From assembly GCA_005777205.1 (NCBI GenBank), contig SXNB01000255.1, positions 1 through 6,355 of the forward strand: a stretch of DNA of 6,355 nucleotides. The letters are read 5' to 3'. Within the stretch, counting starts at the first letter, position 1; every line of letters begins with the position of its first letter. Positions 1 to 5,522 of the stretch are shown here, piece by piece. The stretch is from Burkholderiales bacterium. GTDB taxonomy: Bacteria; Pseudomonadota; Gammaproteobacteria; Burkholderiales; SG8-39. The notes below the pieces were generated by a model, which was not told where the DNA came from, ran no database searches, and saw only the letters and a program-made list of their open reading frames with translations. Position numbers and translations under genes: made by a program.

Positions 1-822
1 ATGCGAGAGCAGCACCACCACGCGCGCGCCCTTGCCACGCACCTTGTTCACCATCTCCTGCACGCGGCGTTCCTGGATGCCGAAGGTCCAGTCGGGGACG
101 AAGTGGCGCGGGTTGGCGATCGGGGTGTAGGGAAAGGCCTGGCCGATCACTGCCACCGAGATCCCGTTCACGCTACGCAGGGTGTAGGGCTTGAACACCG
201 GGTCCTCGAAATCGGTGGTTTTCACGTTCTGCGCCACGAATTCCATCGGCGCCAGTTCGCGATCCACCGCCTGCTTCACGCGCTCGGCGCCGTAGGTGAA
301 CTCCCAATGCCCGGTCATGATCTCCACGCCAAGCAGCTTTTGCGCCCCGATCATGTCGGCGCCTTTGGTCCAGAGCGCGGTGGCCGAACCCTGCCAGGTG
401 TCGCCGCCGTCCATGAGCAGCGAGTGAGGTCGTGCCGCGCGTACGCGCTTGACCAGCACCGCCAGGTGCGCGAAGCCGCCGACCTTGCCATAGCGCCTCG
501 CGGCAGCGTCGAAATCGAGGAAGGTGAAAGCGTGCGCCAGCGCGCCGCTGGGGGTGAGGTTGAACTGCCTGAGCAGCGCCTCGCCCACCAGGTGCGGCGC
601 CTTGCCCAGGGCGCCGCCGACGCCGATGTTGACGCTCGGTTCGCGGAAATGGACTGGCAGCAACTGCGCGTGGCAGTCGGTGAAATGCAGCAGGCTCAGG
701 TTGCCGAAGGCCGGCAGGTCGTACAACTCGCCCGCGGCCTGCGCGGCGCTGGCGCCGGGCCGCAGGCTGGCCCCGGCGGCGGCCGCCAGCGCCAGCAGTC
801 GGAGGAATTCGCGCCGCTGCAG
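1..822 (-). CDS. soxB: SoxB, thiosulfohydrolase (C-terminal part beyond the window)
   Basis: Periplasmic di-manganese hydrolase of the metallophosphatase/5'-nucleotidase fold that releases sulfate from the thiosulfonate carried on SoxY. The 274 residues visible are about half of the usual ~560-570. Seen: a Tat signal beginning MQRREFLRLL; metal-site Asp49 and His51 in FTDCHAQ; the SoxB stretch HFREPSVNIGVG (58-69); MDGGDTWQGS (137-146); GHWEFTYG (171-178), the SoxB version of the 5'-nucleotidase GNH(E/D) block; and FPYTPIANPR further on. The frame is open throughout. The start is unusual: the gene is in frame with soxX, whose TAG stop lies four codons upstream, and the only near-cognate start before the twin Arg is CTG at 820-822. 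AGGCGG lies 5 nt ahead of it. The first in-frame standard alternative, TTG at 724-726 (codon 33), would remove the export signal. Last visible gene of soxYZAXB. Family assignment is very secure; the start is inferred. Confidence 0.96.
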   Translation of the reverse strand, partial: MQRREFLRLLALAAAAGASLRPGASAAQAAGELYDLPAFGNLSLLHFTDCHAQLLPVHFREPSVNIGVGGALGKAPHLVGEALLRQFNLTPSGALAHAFTFLDFDAAARRYGKVGGFAHLAVLVKRVRAARPHSLLMDGGDTWQGSATALWTKGADMIGAQKLLGVEIMTGHWEFTYGAERVKQAVDRELAPMEFVAQNVKTTDFEDPVFKPYTLRSVNGISVAVIGQAFPYTPIANPRHFVPDWTFGIQERRVQEMVNKVRGKGARVVVLLSH

Positions 823-827
823 AACGG

Positions 828-833
828 CCGCCT
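828..833 (-). promoter_or_regulatory. Ribosome binding site supporting a CTG start of soxB
   Basis: The minus strand reads AGGCGG, then a 5-nt spacer CCGTT, then CTG. This is the right distance for initiation at CTG 820-822, which puts Gln-Arg-Arg directly after the initiator as in ordinary SoxB Tat signals. The site lies just after the soxX stop, so the two genes are probably translationally coupled. Confidence 0.45.
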
Positions 834-834
834 G

Positions 835-1467
835 CTACTTGTTGACCGGCGAGTTCGGGTCCAGCAGGTACGCGGTGAGATCCTTGATCTGCTGCTCGTT
901 GAGCGTCTTCGAGTGCCCCATGCGCGGCATCTGCGAGCACAGGTTGTAGGCTTTGGAGTTGTAGATCTTGCCGTAGGTGTAGCGCTGGATCGCCTCGGAG
1001 GTGCCGCGGATCTTGCCGAAGTTACGCAGACTCGTTCCCAGCGTGCCGAAGGACTCCTCCTGCGGCGAGAGCTGGTGGCAGTTATAGCAGCTGCCGCCGT
1101 TCGCGATGTTTGGCTTGTCGCTCCAGGTCATGCCCTGGCCGCTCTGCGCCAGGCGCTGGCCGCGCTTCCAGTCGCCCAGCAGGCTGCCCTGCGGGAACGG
1201 GATCGACTTGAGGATCTGCTCCTCCAGCGGTTGCGAAACCTCGCGCGGCGGGTTGTCGTTGTGCAGGTTGCAGGCGCGCATGGCCGCGTCCAGCTCGAGG
1301 CGGTCCATGCCCGCGATGCCGCGGGCCTTGAAGTCCCTTTTCGACACCGCGACCAATTGGTCGAGATCAGAGGCGGCGATCTTCGGGCGCTCGCCGACGG
1401 GGAGCGGCGCGGCGCAGCCCGCGACGAGGACAGCGGTTCCGGCAAGCAGCAGGAAGTTCTTGGTCAT
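835..1467 (-). CDS. soxX: SoxX, monohaem c-type cytochrome subunit of SoxAX, with lipobox
   Basis: Electron-accepting subunit of the SoxAX complex, which oxidatively links thiosulfate to SoxY in the periplasm. The protein has 210 residues. Seen: a short hydrophobic leader ending in the lipobox VAGC (Cys18), suggesting a lipoprotein; an N-terminal region of about 100 residues (19-120) before the haem domain; one haem site CYNCH (127-131) with His131 as proximal ligand; and CSQMPRMG (177-184), where Met180 is the likely distal ligand. Cys66 and Cys177 are left over and could pair. The residue after the lipobox Cys is Ala, not Asp, so outer-membrane sorting would be possible. SoxX proteins of the minimal kind are clearly shorter, and the extension is the odd feature. 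The ATG at 1465-1467 follows AGGAG that overlaps the soxA stop, with a 10-nt gap between the genes. Identity is secure; lipidation is inferred. Confidence 0.95.
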   Translation of the reverse strand: MTKNFLLLAGTAVLVAGCAAPLPVGERPKIAASDLDQLVAVSKRDFKARGIAGMDRLELDAAMRACNLHNDNPPREVSQPLEEQILKSIPFPQGSLLGDWKRGQRLAQSGQGMTWSDKPNIANGGSCYNCHQLSPQEESFGTLGTSLRNFGKIRGTSEAIQRYTYGKIYNSKAYNLCSQMPRMGHSKTLNEQQIKDLTAYLLDPNSPVNK

Positions 1468-1477
1468 GTCCGGTCTC

Positions 1478-2281
1478 CTAGCGCTTGGTGCCCGGGCCGG
1501 CGTAGGGCTCGCCCTGGCCGGTCACGGTGAGGTACTGGGTAATCGCCACGGTGGCCTCGGAGCCGAACACCGGCTCAGGCCAGCGCATCTGGCGATAGCA
1601 GTCCCAGATGCGCCACTGCATGGTCTTGACCTGGGCGTTGCGGACCAGGTACGAGGGCCAGGTGGCCACGATCTTGCGCACGCCCTCGGGCTGCGACATC
1701 ACGGGCAGGTATTGCATGCGGATGCGCTTGTCGGCCTCGCCATGGCAGGAGCTGCAGGAGAAGTCCCAGGCGCCGGCGCGGTGGAAGAAGAGCTTCTGCC
1801 CCAGCTCGAAGGCTTCGCGTTCCTTCACGTGGCGGGTGCCGGGCGCCATGGGCACGCCGCGGGACTGTCCGGCGATATAGACGGACAGCAACTCCATCTC
1901 CGAGGGTCGGTCCGCGTTGCCGTACAGGCGCTGGGTGGCGTCCTGGGGGCTTCGGCTCTGCAGCGTCGTCATGCAGTGCAGCAGGCGCGTTTCGAGGTCC
2001 ATCACCCGGTCGGCGTCCGCGAAGTACTTCGGCAGCTGGGCGTATGCGGCCTTCACCACGCCCGGGCCCTGGCCCAGGTCGCAGCCTTCCAGCGACACGT
2101 TCTTCGGTCCCTGCTTTTTCTTCCACAGCGCTTCGCCTTCGATCTCGAACAATTCCGCCGGACTGCCCTCGGCGATCATCTGCTGCCAGCGCTGGGTTTC
2201 CTTGCGGATGTCCACCTGCGCGTGCAGCGGCAAGGCCGCCGCAAGGGCGAGCGCCGCCCCCCCCATCAGGGTCTTCAACAT
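1478..2281 (-). CDS. soxA: SoxA, monohaem (type II) cytochrome subunit of SoxAX
   Basis: Catalytic subunit of the SoxAX cytochrome, which forms the SoxY-cysteine S-thiosulfonate in the periplasm. The protein has 267 residues with a Sec signal peptide of about 21 residues (cleavage likely after LPLHA). Only one haem site is present, CSSCH at 176-180. The N-terminal haem site of diheme SoxA is replaced by GCDLGQGPG, leaving Cys67, which with Cys103 is placed as the disulfide known in monohaem SoxA. Cys228 in RIWDCYRQMR is the conserved Cys that ligates the active-site haem and carries the persulfide, with Arg224 beside it. Together with the monohaem SoxX this gives a type II SoxAX. The start at 2281 has GGGAGG a few bases upstream and the gap to soxZ is 35 nt. 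Codons 6-9 contain a run of eight G (2257-2264). Identity and class are clear from the motifs. Confidence 0.97.
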   Translation of the reverse strand: MLKTLMGGAALALAAALPLHAQVDIRKETQRWQQMIAEGSPAELFEIEGEALWKKKQGPKNVSLEGCDLGQGPGVVKAAYAQLPKYFADADRVMDLETRLLHCMTTLQSRSPQDATQRLYGNADRPSEMELLSVYIAGQSRGVPMAPGTRHVKEREAFELGQKLFFHRAGAWDFSCSSCHGEADKRIRMQYLPVMSQPEGVRKIVATWPSYLVRNAQVKTMQWRIWDCYRQMRWPEPVFGSEATVAITQYLTVTGQGEPYAGPGTKR

Positions 2282-2316
2282 GTGCCTCCCTCTCCTTTTT
2301 TAGGGCGACCGCCTCC

Positions 2317-2631
2317 TCAGGCGATCGTGCCGTCGGTCTTGTTGGTGACGCCCGTGTTGTCGAGCCAGCTCAATTCGAGCTTGTCCCCCTTCTGCCCACC
2401 CTTGAGGCGGAAGGAGAACACCGGGTTGCGGGATACCGCCTGGCTGACCTCGCCCTCGATCACGGTTTTCCCGTTCAGCTTCGCTGTCACGTTCTGGATG
2501 AAGTGGAGGGGAATGACCTTGCCGCTGGCGTCCTTGCGCTGGCCGGTTTCCATCGCGTGGCTCATCAGCACCCGCACATCGGTGAACCCGGCGCCAAGCG
2601 TCGCGCGCATTCTCATTGGTCCTGCAGACAT
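2317..2631 (-). CDS. soxZ: SoxZ, sulfur-carrier complex scaffold subunit
   Basis: Small immunoglobulin-like partner that holds SoxY; the SoxYZ heterodimer carries all Sox intermediates. The protein has 104 residues, the normal SoxZ length, without cysteine and without its own signal peptide, so it is exported bound to Tat-targeted SoxY. Seen: MSHAMETGQRKD (23-34), the family block usually written HPMETG, here with Ala for Pro; IPLHFIQ (40-46); NPVFSFRLKG (69-78); and WLDNTG (89-94) near the C-terminus. The ATG at 2629-2631 follows AGGGAGG that begins within the soxY stop codon, so it is coupled to soxY. Identity is secure. Confidence 0.96.
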   Translation of the reverse strand: MSAGPMRMRATLGAGFTDVRVLMSHAMETGQRKDASGKVIPLHFIQNVTAKLNGKTVIEGEVSQAVSRNPVFSFRLKGGQKGDKLELSWLDNTGVTNKTDGTIA

Positions 2632-2643
2632 GTTCGTTCCTCC

Positions 2644-3102
2644 CTAGCCGCCGCAACCGCCGATTGTGACCTTGACTTCCTTCGTCGCGACAAAGTGCTT
2701 GCCACCTGCGGTGGCGATGACGCGTACGTCAGAGGTCTCCCCCATCTTGACATTGAGCTTCACGAACGGCAGTGCGCCCTCCATGAACTCGAACCGACCC
2801 GCCAGCGGGAACGGGTTCTTCTCGATCAGCACCGCGAGCGCGGTGGTACCGGGAATATTGCTCATCACTTCGATCGGCACTACGGCGCCGTTCTCGGCGA
2901 TTTGCGGCGCCTCGATGACGATGGCGGCGCTGGGCTCTGCGTTCGCGACACCCAGGCCCTTCAAGGCGTCGCCTGCGCTCTTGGCGCCGAACGCGCCCTT
3001 GTTCCAGGCGGCAAACGCCGCTACGGGCCGGAGCAGGCCGGCAACGAGCAGGGCGCCAAATGCAGCTGCGGTCGCCAGCGCCTTTCTACGGTTCATTTGC
3101 AT
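2644..3102 (-). CDS. soxY: SoxY, covalent sulfur carrier with GGCGG C-terminus
   Basis: Periplasmic protein to which thiosulfate sulfur is attached through the C-terminal cysteine while SoxAX and SoxB act. The protein has 152 residues and ends in GGCGG, with Cys150 the carrier residue and the only cysteine. The N-terminus MQMNRRKALATAAAFG is a Tat signal, with hydrophobic residues up to about 31 ending in AFAA. The following immunoglobulin-like domain contains PIEVMSNIPG (76-85) and NPFPLAGRFEF (96-106), typical of SoxY. Two ATGs are possible, 3102 and 3096. AGGAGG lies 8 nt before 3102, which favours that one; an ATG at 3108-3110 is out of frame. First gene of soxYZAXB, preceded by a 99-bp gap with its own promoter candidate. 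Identity is certain. Confidence 0.98.
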   Translation of the reverse strand: MQMNRRKALATAAAFGALLVAGLLRPVAAFAAWNKGAFGAKSAGDALKGLGVANAEPSAAIVIEAPQIAENGAVVPIEVMSNIPGTTALAVLIEKNPFPLAGRFEFMEGALPFVKLNVKMGETSDVRVIATAGGKHFVATKEVKVTIGGCGG

Positions 3103-3125
3103 GTAAACATCCTCCTATGAATCAT

Positions 3126-3179
3126 TGTAGCGCTTGCCGGGCAGGCCCAATCAATTATGCTTATTTGGCCATCGCTACA
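3126..3179. promoter_or_regulatory. Imperfect inverted repeat flanking the soxY -10 element (candidate operator)
   Basis: TGTAGCGCTTGCC (3126-3138) and GGCCATCGCTACA (3167-3179) are inverted copies matching at 11 of 13 positions, with the outer seven bases perfect. The 28-bp centre contains the predicted -10 hexamer, and one arm touches the -35. The arm centres are about 41 bp apart, close to four helical turns, so a regulator could contact both on one face of the DNA. An RNA stem is less likely, because the promoter-distal arm lies upstream of the predicted start of transcription. Which regulator would bind is unknown; the nearby LysR protein is one candidate. Confidence 0.4.
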
Positions 3180-3182
3180 CAA
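3154..3182 (-). promoter_or_regulatory. Predicted sigma-70-like promoter of soxYZAXB
   Basis: On the minus strand TTGTGT (3177-3182) is separated by 17 bp from CATAAT (3154-3159), which matches five of six positions of the -10 consensus; the -35 matches only TTG. Transcription would begin near 3147, giving a 5' leader of about 45 nt up to soxY. The AT-rich patch stands out in otherwise GC-rich DNA. This is a motif-based prediction. Confidence 0.5.
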
Positions 3183-3201
3183 GCGAAAATGATGTAGTGC
3201 G

Positions 3202-4095
3202 TCACTTGGGCCCCAAGTGGGCGCGGACGAAGCGCGCCGTGCGCTGCATCGCGTCCATCGCCGCCAAGTCGTCGGCCAGGGTGCGCGCCTCGCGCGGCCG
3301 GAAATCGAAGCCGCGGCCGACGCCGGGATAGACGATGACTTGCGCGTCGCGGCGCTTGGCCCGCAGGGCCTCGATGCCGGCGAGGATGGGGCGGGCGCGC
3401 TGGTACTGTTCCTGTTCGCCCATGAACACCAGCACCGGGACTTCGAGCCGCTCGAGCTCCGGGGCGAACTGGTAGACCTGCATCGGTTCGGGCGCATCCG
3501 GGTGCTGCCAGTGCGGGTAGTAGGACACGTAGCAGGCGGTTTTCGCCTGGCGGCCCCCGGTCACCATCGCCTTCAGGGCATAGTAGCCACCGCGGGTGTG
3601 CGAGACGACGCAGGTCCTCGACTGGCCGCGCGCCTCGGGCAGCGCGAGCGCGTGGTCGATCGCGCGCGCCGCGTCGTCTTCGAGGACCGGGTCGTAGCGC
3701 AACGGGAATTTGTCGATGAAGCGGCCACTGAAGAGATCCGGGGCCAGCACCGTGAAGCCGCGCGCCGCGAGCCGCAGCGGCACCAGACGCGTCAACTCGT
3801 CGATGCCGCGACGGCCATGCAGGAAGACCAGCACTGGAAAACGGCCTTCTCCCTGCGGCACGTGGAGTTCGAAGGGCACCTCGACCTCGCCGCTGCGATA
3901 GCTGCCTGGACGGGAGCGCACCTCGTGGTTCGCGGGCGCCGGCAGCCGGCCACGTTCCCACCAGTCTACGTCCCACCAGGCCTTCGTTTCGTCCTGCGGG
4001 AAGCGGGTGGTCGTCCACGGCGCCTGCGCCGCTGCTTCGACGCAGGCCAGCAGGAGCGCCGCCGCCAGTACTGCGTAGCTCAGCACTGCTCCCAT
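3202..4095 (-). CDS. Secreted dienelactone-hydrolase-like alpha/beta-hydrolase with altered catalytic residues
   Basis: Protein of 297 residues with an N-terminal hydrophobic leader ending EAAAQ (cleavage likely near residue 23-24), so probably periplasmic; the leader lacks the usual positive charges. The rest reads as a dienelactone hydrolase fold: FPVLVFLHGRRG (86-97, oxyanion region), FTVLAPDLFSG (114-124), VVSHTRGGYYALKAM (163-177, nucleophile elbow), PVLVFMGEQEQ (220-230, normally the Asp loop) and VIVYPGVGRGFDFRP (253-267). Where the family has GxCxGG or GxSxGG this has SHTRGG with Thr167; where it has GHGF this has GRGF with Arg261; and no Asp follows MGEQEQ. It may therefore bind rather than hydrolyse, or use other residues. 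A TGA at 4105-4107 lies just upstream in frame, so ATG 4095 is the first possible start; it overlaps the rhodanese gene by 16 nt, implying translational coupling. A role in the Sox pathway is inferred from position only. Confidence 0.88.
   Translation of the reverse strand: MGAVLSYAVLAAALLLACVEAAAQAPWTTTRFPQDETKAWWDVDWWERGRLPAPANHEVRSRPGSYRSGEVEVPFELHVPQGEGRFPVLVFLHGRRGIDELTRLVPLRLAARGFTVLAPDLFSGRFIDKFPLRYDPVLEDDAARAIDHALALPEARGQSRTCVVSHTRGGYYALKAMVTGGRQAKTACYVSYYPHWQHPDAPEPMQVYQFAPELERLEVPVLVFMGEQEQYQRARPILAGIEALRAKRRDAQVIVYPGVGRGFDFRPREARTLADDLAAMDAMQRTARFVRAHLGPK
3203..3219 (-). terminator. Perfect hairpin at the end of the hydrolase-like gene, weak terminator or mRNA 3' stabiliser
   Basis: CACTTGGG and CCCAAGTG are perfect inverted 8-mers around one base, overlapping the last codons and stop of the upstream gene. 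As RNA this gives a 7-bp stem with a 3-nt loop. No U-run follows directly; the nearest TTTT is about a dozen bases later, so it is not a classical intrinsic terminator. It sits between the regulator-rhodanese-hydrolase segment and the soxY promoter, where partial termination or transcript protection would make sense. Confidence 0.3.
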
Positions 4096-4475
4096 GGCAG
4101 CCCATCATGGCGCCAGCCGGCAACCACGTTGCGCTGGTGGTTCTCGTTCAGGGGGCCCTCGAAGCCGCCCTTCACGTTGTAGACGCGGGAGAGACCGTGG
4201 CGCTCGAGCGCTTCGCCGGCTTCCTGCGAGCGGTTGCCGCTACGGCAGATGAGCACGATCGGGCGCACGGCGTGGTCGGTGCCGGCGAGCTTTTTCACCT
4301 GGCCGACAAAGTGCGGGTTCAGCTCCCAGTCCGGGCCGTCATTCCAGGCCACGTGCAGGGCCCCGAGCGGATGGCCGACGAACAGGTACTCCATCTCGCT
4401 GCGGCAGTCGATGAATAGCGCGTCCGGAGTGCGCTTGAGGAAGTCCTGCGCCTGCTTCGGGTCAAGGTGCTCCAT
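4080..4475 (-). CDS. Single-domain rhodanese-like sulfurtransferase
   Basis: Rhodanese of 131 residues that carries sulfur as a persulfide on Cys77. The active-site loop is CRSGNRS (77-83), a standard six-residue rhodanese pocket, preceded by the strand PIVLI. FIDCRSEMEY (21-30) is the conserved FIDVR-type strand with its Arg, and VYNVKGGFEG (98-107) matches the usual C-terminal block. No signal peptide or membrane segment is visible, so it should act in the cytoplasm. Cys24 and the C-terminal Cys131 are extra cysteines that might exchange sulfur with the active site. The ATG at 4473-4475 lies 8 nt after the LysR stop without a strong ribosome site, consistent with coupling. Next to sox genes, a role in passing sulfane sulfur between carriers is likely but inferred; the specific donor and acceptor cannot be read from sequence. 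Confidence 0.93.
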   Translation of the reverse strand: MEHLDPKQAQDFLKRTPDALFIDCRSEMEYLFVGHPLGALHVAWNDGPDWELNPHFVGQVKKLAGTDHAVRPIVLICRSGNRSQEAGEALERHGLSRVYNVKGGFEGPLNENHQRNVVAGWRHDGLPWEQC

Positions 4476-4483
4476 GGTCCATT

Positions 4484-5392
4484 TTACTTCTGATCCTGCA
4501 GCGCCCCGAGCCGCTCCCTGGCGAACTCGGTGAAGGTGCCGACAAGCAGGGAAAGGTACCGTTCCCGCGTGTACACCACCGACAGATTACGCAACAGCCG
4601 AGGGGCGAGCGGCACCTCCACCAATTGCCCGAGCTGGGTTTCCTTGGCCATCGTAGAACGCGACATAATGGCGAAGCCCAGGCCGGTGGCGACCAGACCC
4701 TTCAGCGCCTCGGGGCTGCCCAGTTCCATCACGGTCTGCAGCGACTCCGGCGCTACCCCGGCCTTCTCCAGGTAATGGTCGATGACTTCGCGCGTGCCGG
4801 AGCCCGGCTCGCGGCTGATGTAGGCGTGCTCGGTGAGCGCCTTGGGCGCCACCGCCTTTTCCTTCGCGAGCGGGTGCGAAGGTGTGCACACCACGCGCAG
4901 CTCGTCCGTGCAGCAGACATCGGCGCCGAGCGAGGGCAGGTGCGTGTCGCCCTCGATGAAGCCAAGGTCGATGCTGCGCTCGGCGATGCGCGCCTGCACT
5001 GCCTCGGAGTTGGCCACGAACAGCCGCGGCGCCACACCGGGATGGCGCGCCTTGAACTCGCCCAGCACGCGCGGCAGCAGGAACTCGGCGACAGTAGTGC
5101 TGGCGCCGATCAGCAGCGGCCCCGCGATCTCGCCGCTCAGTTCGCGCAGCCGCGTGTCCAATTCGCCAGAGAGCGTGAGGATGCGCTCGGCGTACTCCAG
5201 TGCCAGCGTCCCGGCCGGTGTCAGCGAGATCCGCCCGTGCGCGCGGTCGAACAGGCGCGTGTTGAAGTATTCCTCGAGCTGGCGGATCTGGAAGGTCACC
5301 GCCGGCTGCGTCATGAACAGCGCCTCGGCCGCCTTGGTGAAGGAAAGGTGCTTCGCCACCGCGTGGAATACCTGAAGGCGCCGGTCTGCCAT
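4484..5392 (-). CDS. LysR-type transcriptional regulator
   Basis: DNA-binding regulator of 302 residues, the usual LysR length. The N-terminal winged helix-turn-helix spans about 3-62, with SFTKAAEALFMTQPAVTFQI (17-36) as the recognition unit and LEEYFNTRLFDR (39-50) after it. The effector domain follows from about 91 (GPLLIGASTTVAEFLLP). YISREPGSGTREVIDHYL (191-208) resembles the CysL/CbbR-like branch of the family. Vicinal Cys160-Cys161 and nearby Cys169 lie in the effector domain and could sense redox or sulfur species, which is speculative. The start at ATG 5390-5392 fits the family N-terminus; longer upstream reading has no homology. No Shine-Dalgarno is visible, and a -10-like GATAAT lies 6 nt upstream, suggesting a leaderless message. 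Divergent from sat and first of the minus-strand gene run, it probably controls one or both. The ligand is unknown. Confidence 0.95.
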   Translation of the reverse strand: MADRRLQVFHAVAKHLSFTKAAEALFMTQPAVTFQIRQLEEYFNTRLFDRAHGRISLTPAGTLALEYAERILTLSGELDTRLRELSGEIAGPLLIGASTTVAEFLLPRVLGEFKARHPGVAPRLFVANSEAVQARIAERSIDLGFIEGDTHLPSLGADVCCTDELRVVCTPSHPLAKEKAVAPKALTEHAYISREPGSGTREVIDHYLEKAGVAPESLQTVMELGSPEALKGLVATGLGFAIMSRSTMAKETQLGQLVEVPLAPRLLRNLSVVYTRERYLSLLVGTFTEFARERLGALQDQK

Positions 5393-5398
5393 GCGGAC

Positions 5399-5428
5399 AT
5401 TATCAAACGAGCGCGGCGCATCATTCAA
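5399..5428 (-). promoter_or_regulatory. Predicted promoter of the LysR gene, placing transcription start at or near the ATG
   Basis: The minus strand reads TTGAAT (5423-5428), 18 bp, GATAAT (5399-5404). The -10 matches five of six consensus bases and the -35 four of six. Only six bases separate GATAAT from the start codon at 5392, so transcription would begin at or beside the A of ATG. This agrees with the absence of a ribosome binding site. Confidence 0.45.
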
Positions 5429-5443
5429 GGTGTTTATGGATGC

Positions 5444-5461
5444 GTTCGAACAAAGACTTTG
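5444..5461. promoter_or_regulatory. Two abutting palindromes in the divergent sat/LysR intergenic region
   Basis: GTTCGAAC (5444-5451) and CAAAGACTTTG (5451-5461) are both perfect inverted repeats sharing one base. They lie between the two divergent genes, where a LysR-type protein commonly binds. Neither is by itself a clear T-N11-A LysR box, so assignment to the adjacent regulator is uncertain. The rest of the 130-bp intergenic region (5393-5522) shows no strong plus-strand promoter: the best match, TTGCGG then 17 bp then AAGAAT near 5459-5487, is weak. Confidence 0.35.
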
Positions 5462-5522
5462 CGGGCCTGCGTCGTGTCGTGAAGAATGGCGGTCCTGAAA
5501 CTCGATCCTGAGCCCTCTGCCC

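Noticed and set aside
1..822. Possible frameshift or pseudogene in soxB because of the missing standard start
   Set aside because: The reading frame from the Tat signal to the window edge is uninterrupted and all expected motifs are present, so only the start codon is unusual.
173..940. Minus-strand open frame overlapping soxB in another frame
   Set aside because: The SoxB motifs are in a different frame that is open throughout; this one has Arg/Gly/Ala-rich, non-homologous translation.
1..1530. Long plus-strand open frame opposite soxB and soxX
   Set aside because: The translation is rich in Arg, Ala, His and Leu without recognisable domains. It is antisense to two clearly identified genes and follows from high GC content at third codon positions.
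1106..3120. Overlapping long plus-strand open frames opposite soxX, soxA, soxZ and soxY
   Set aside because: Low-complexity products, no ribosome sites, and fully covered by secure sox genes on the other strand.
3217..4182. Plus-strand open frame opposite the hydrolase-like gene, and the overlapping minus-strand frame at 3161-4123
   Set aside because: Both are shadows of the hydrolase-like gene, whose translation carries the family motifs and a signal peptide.
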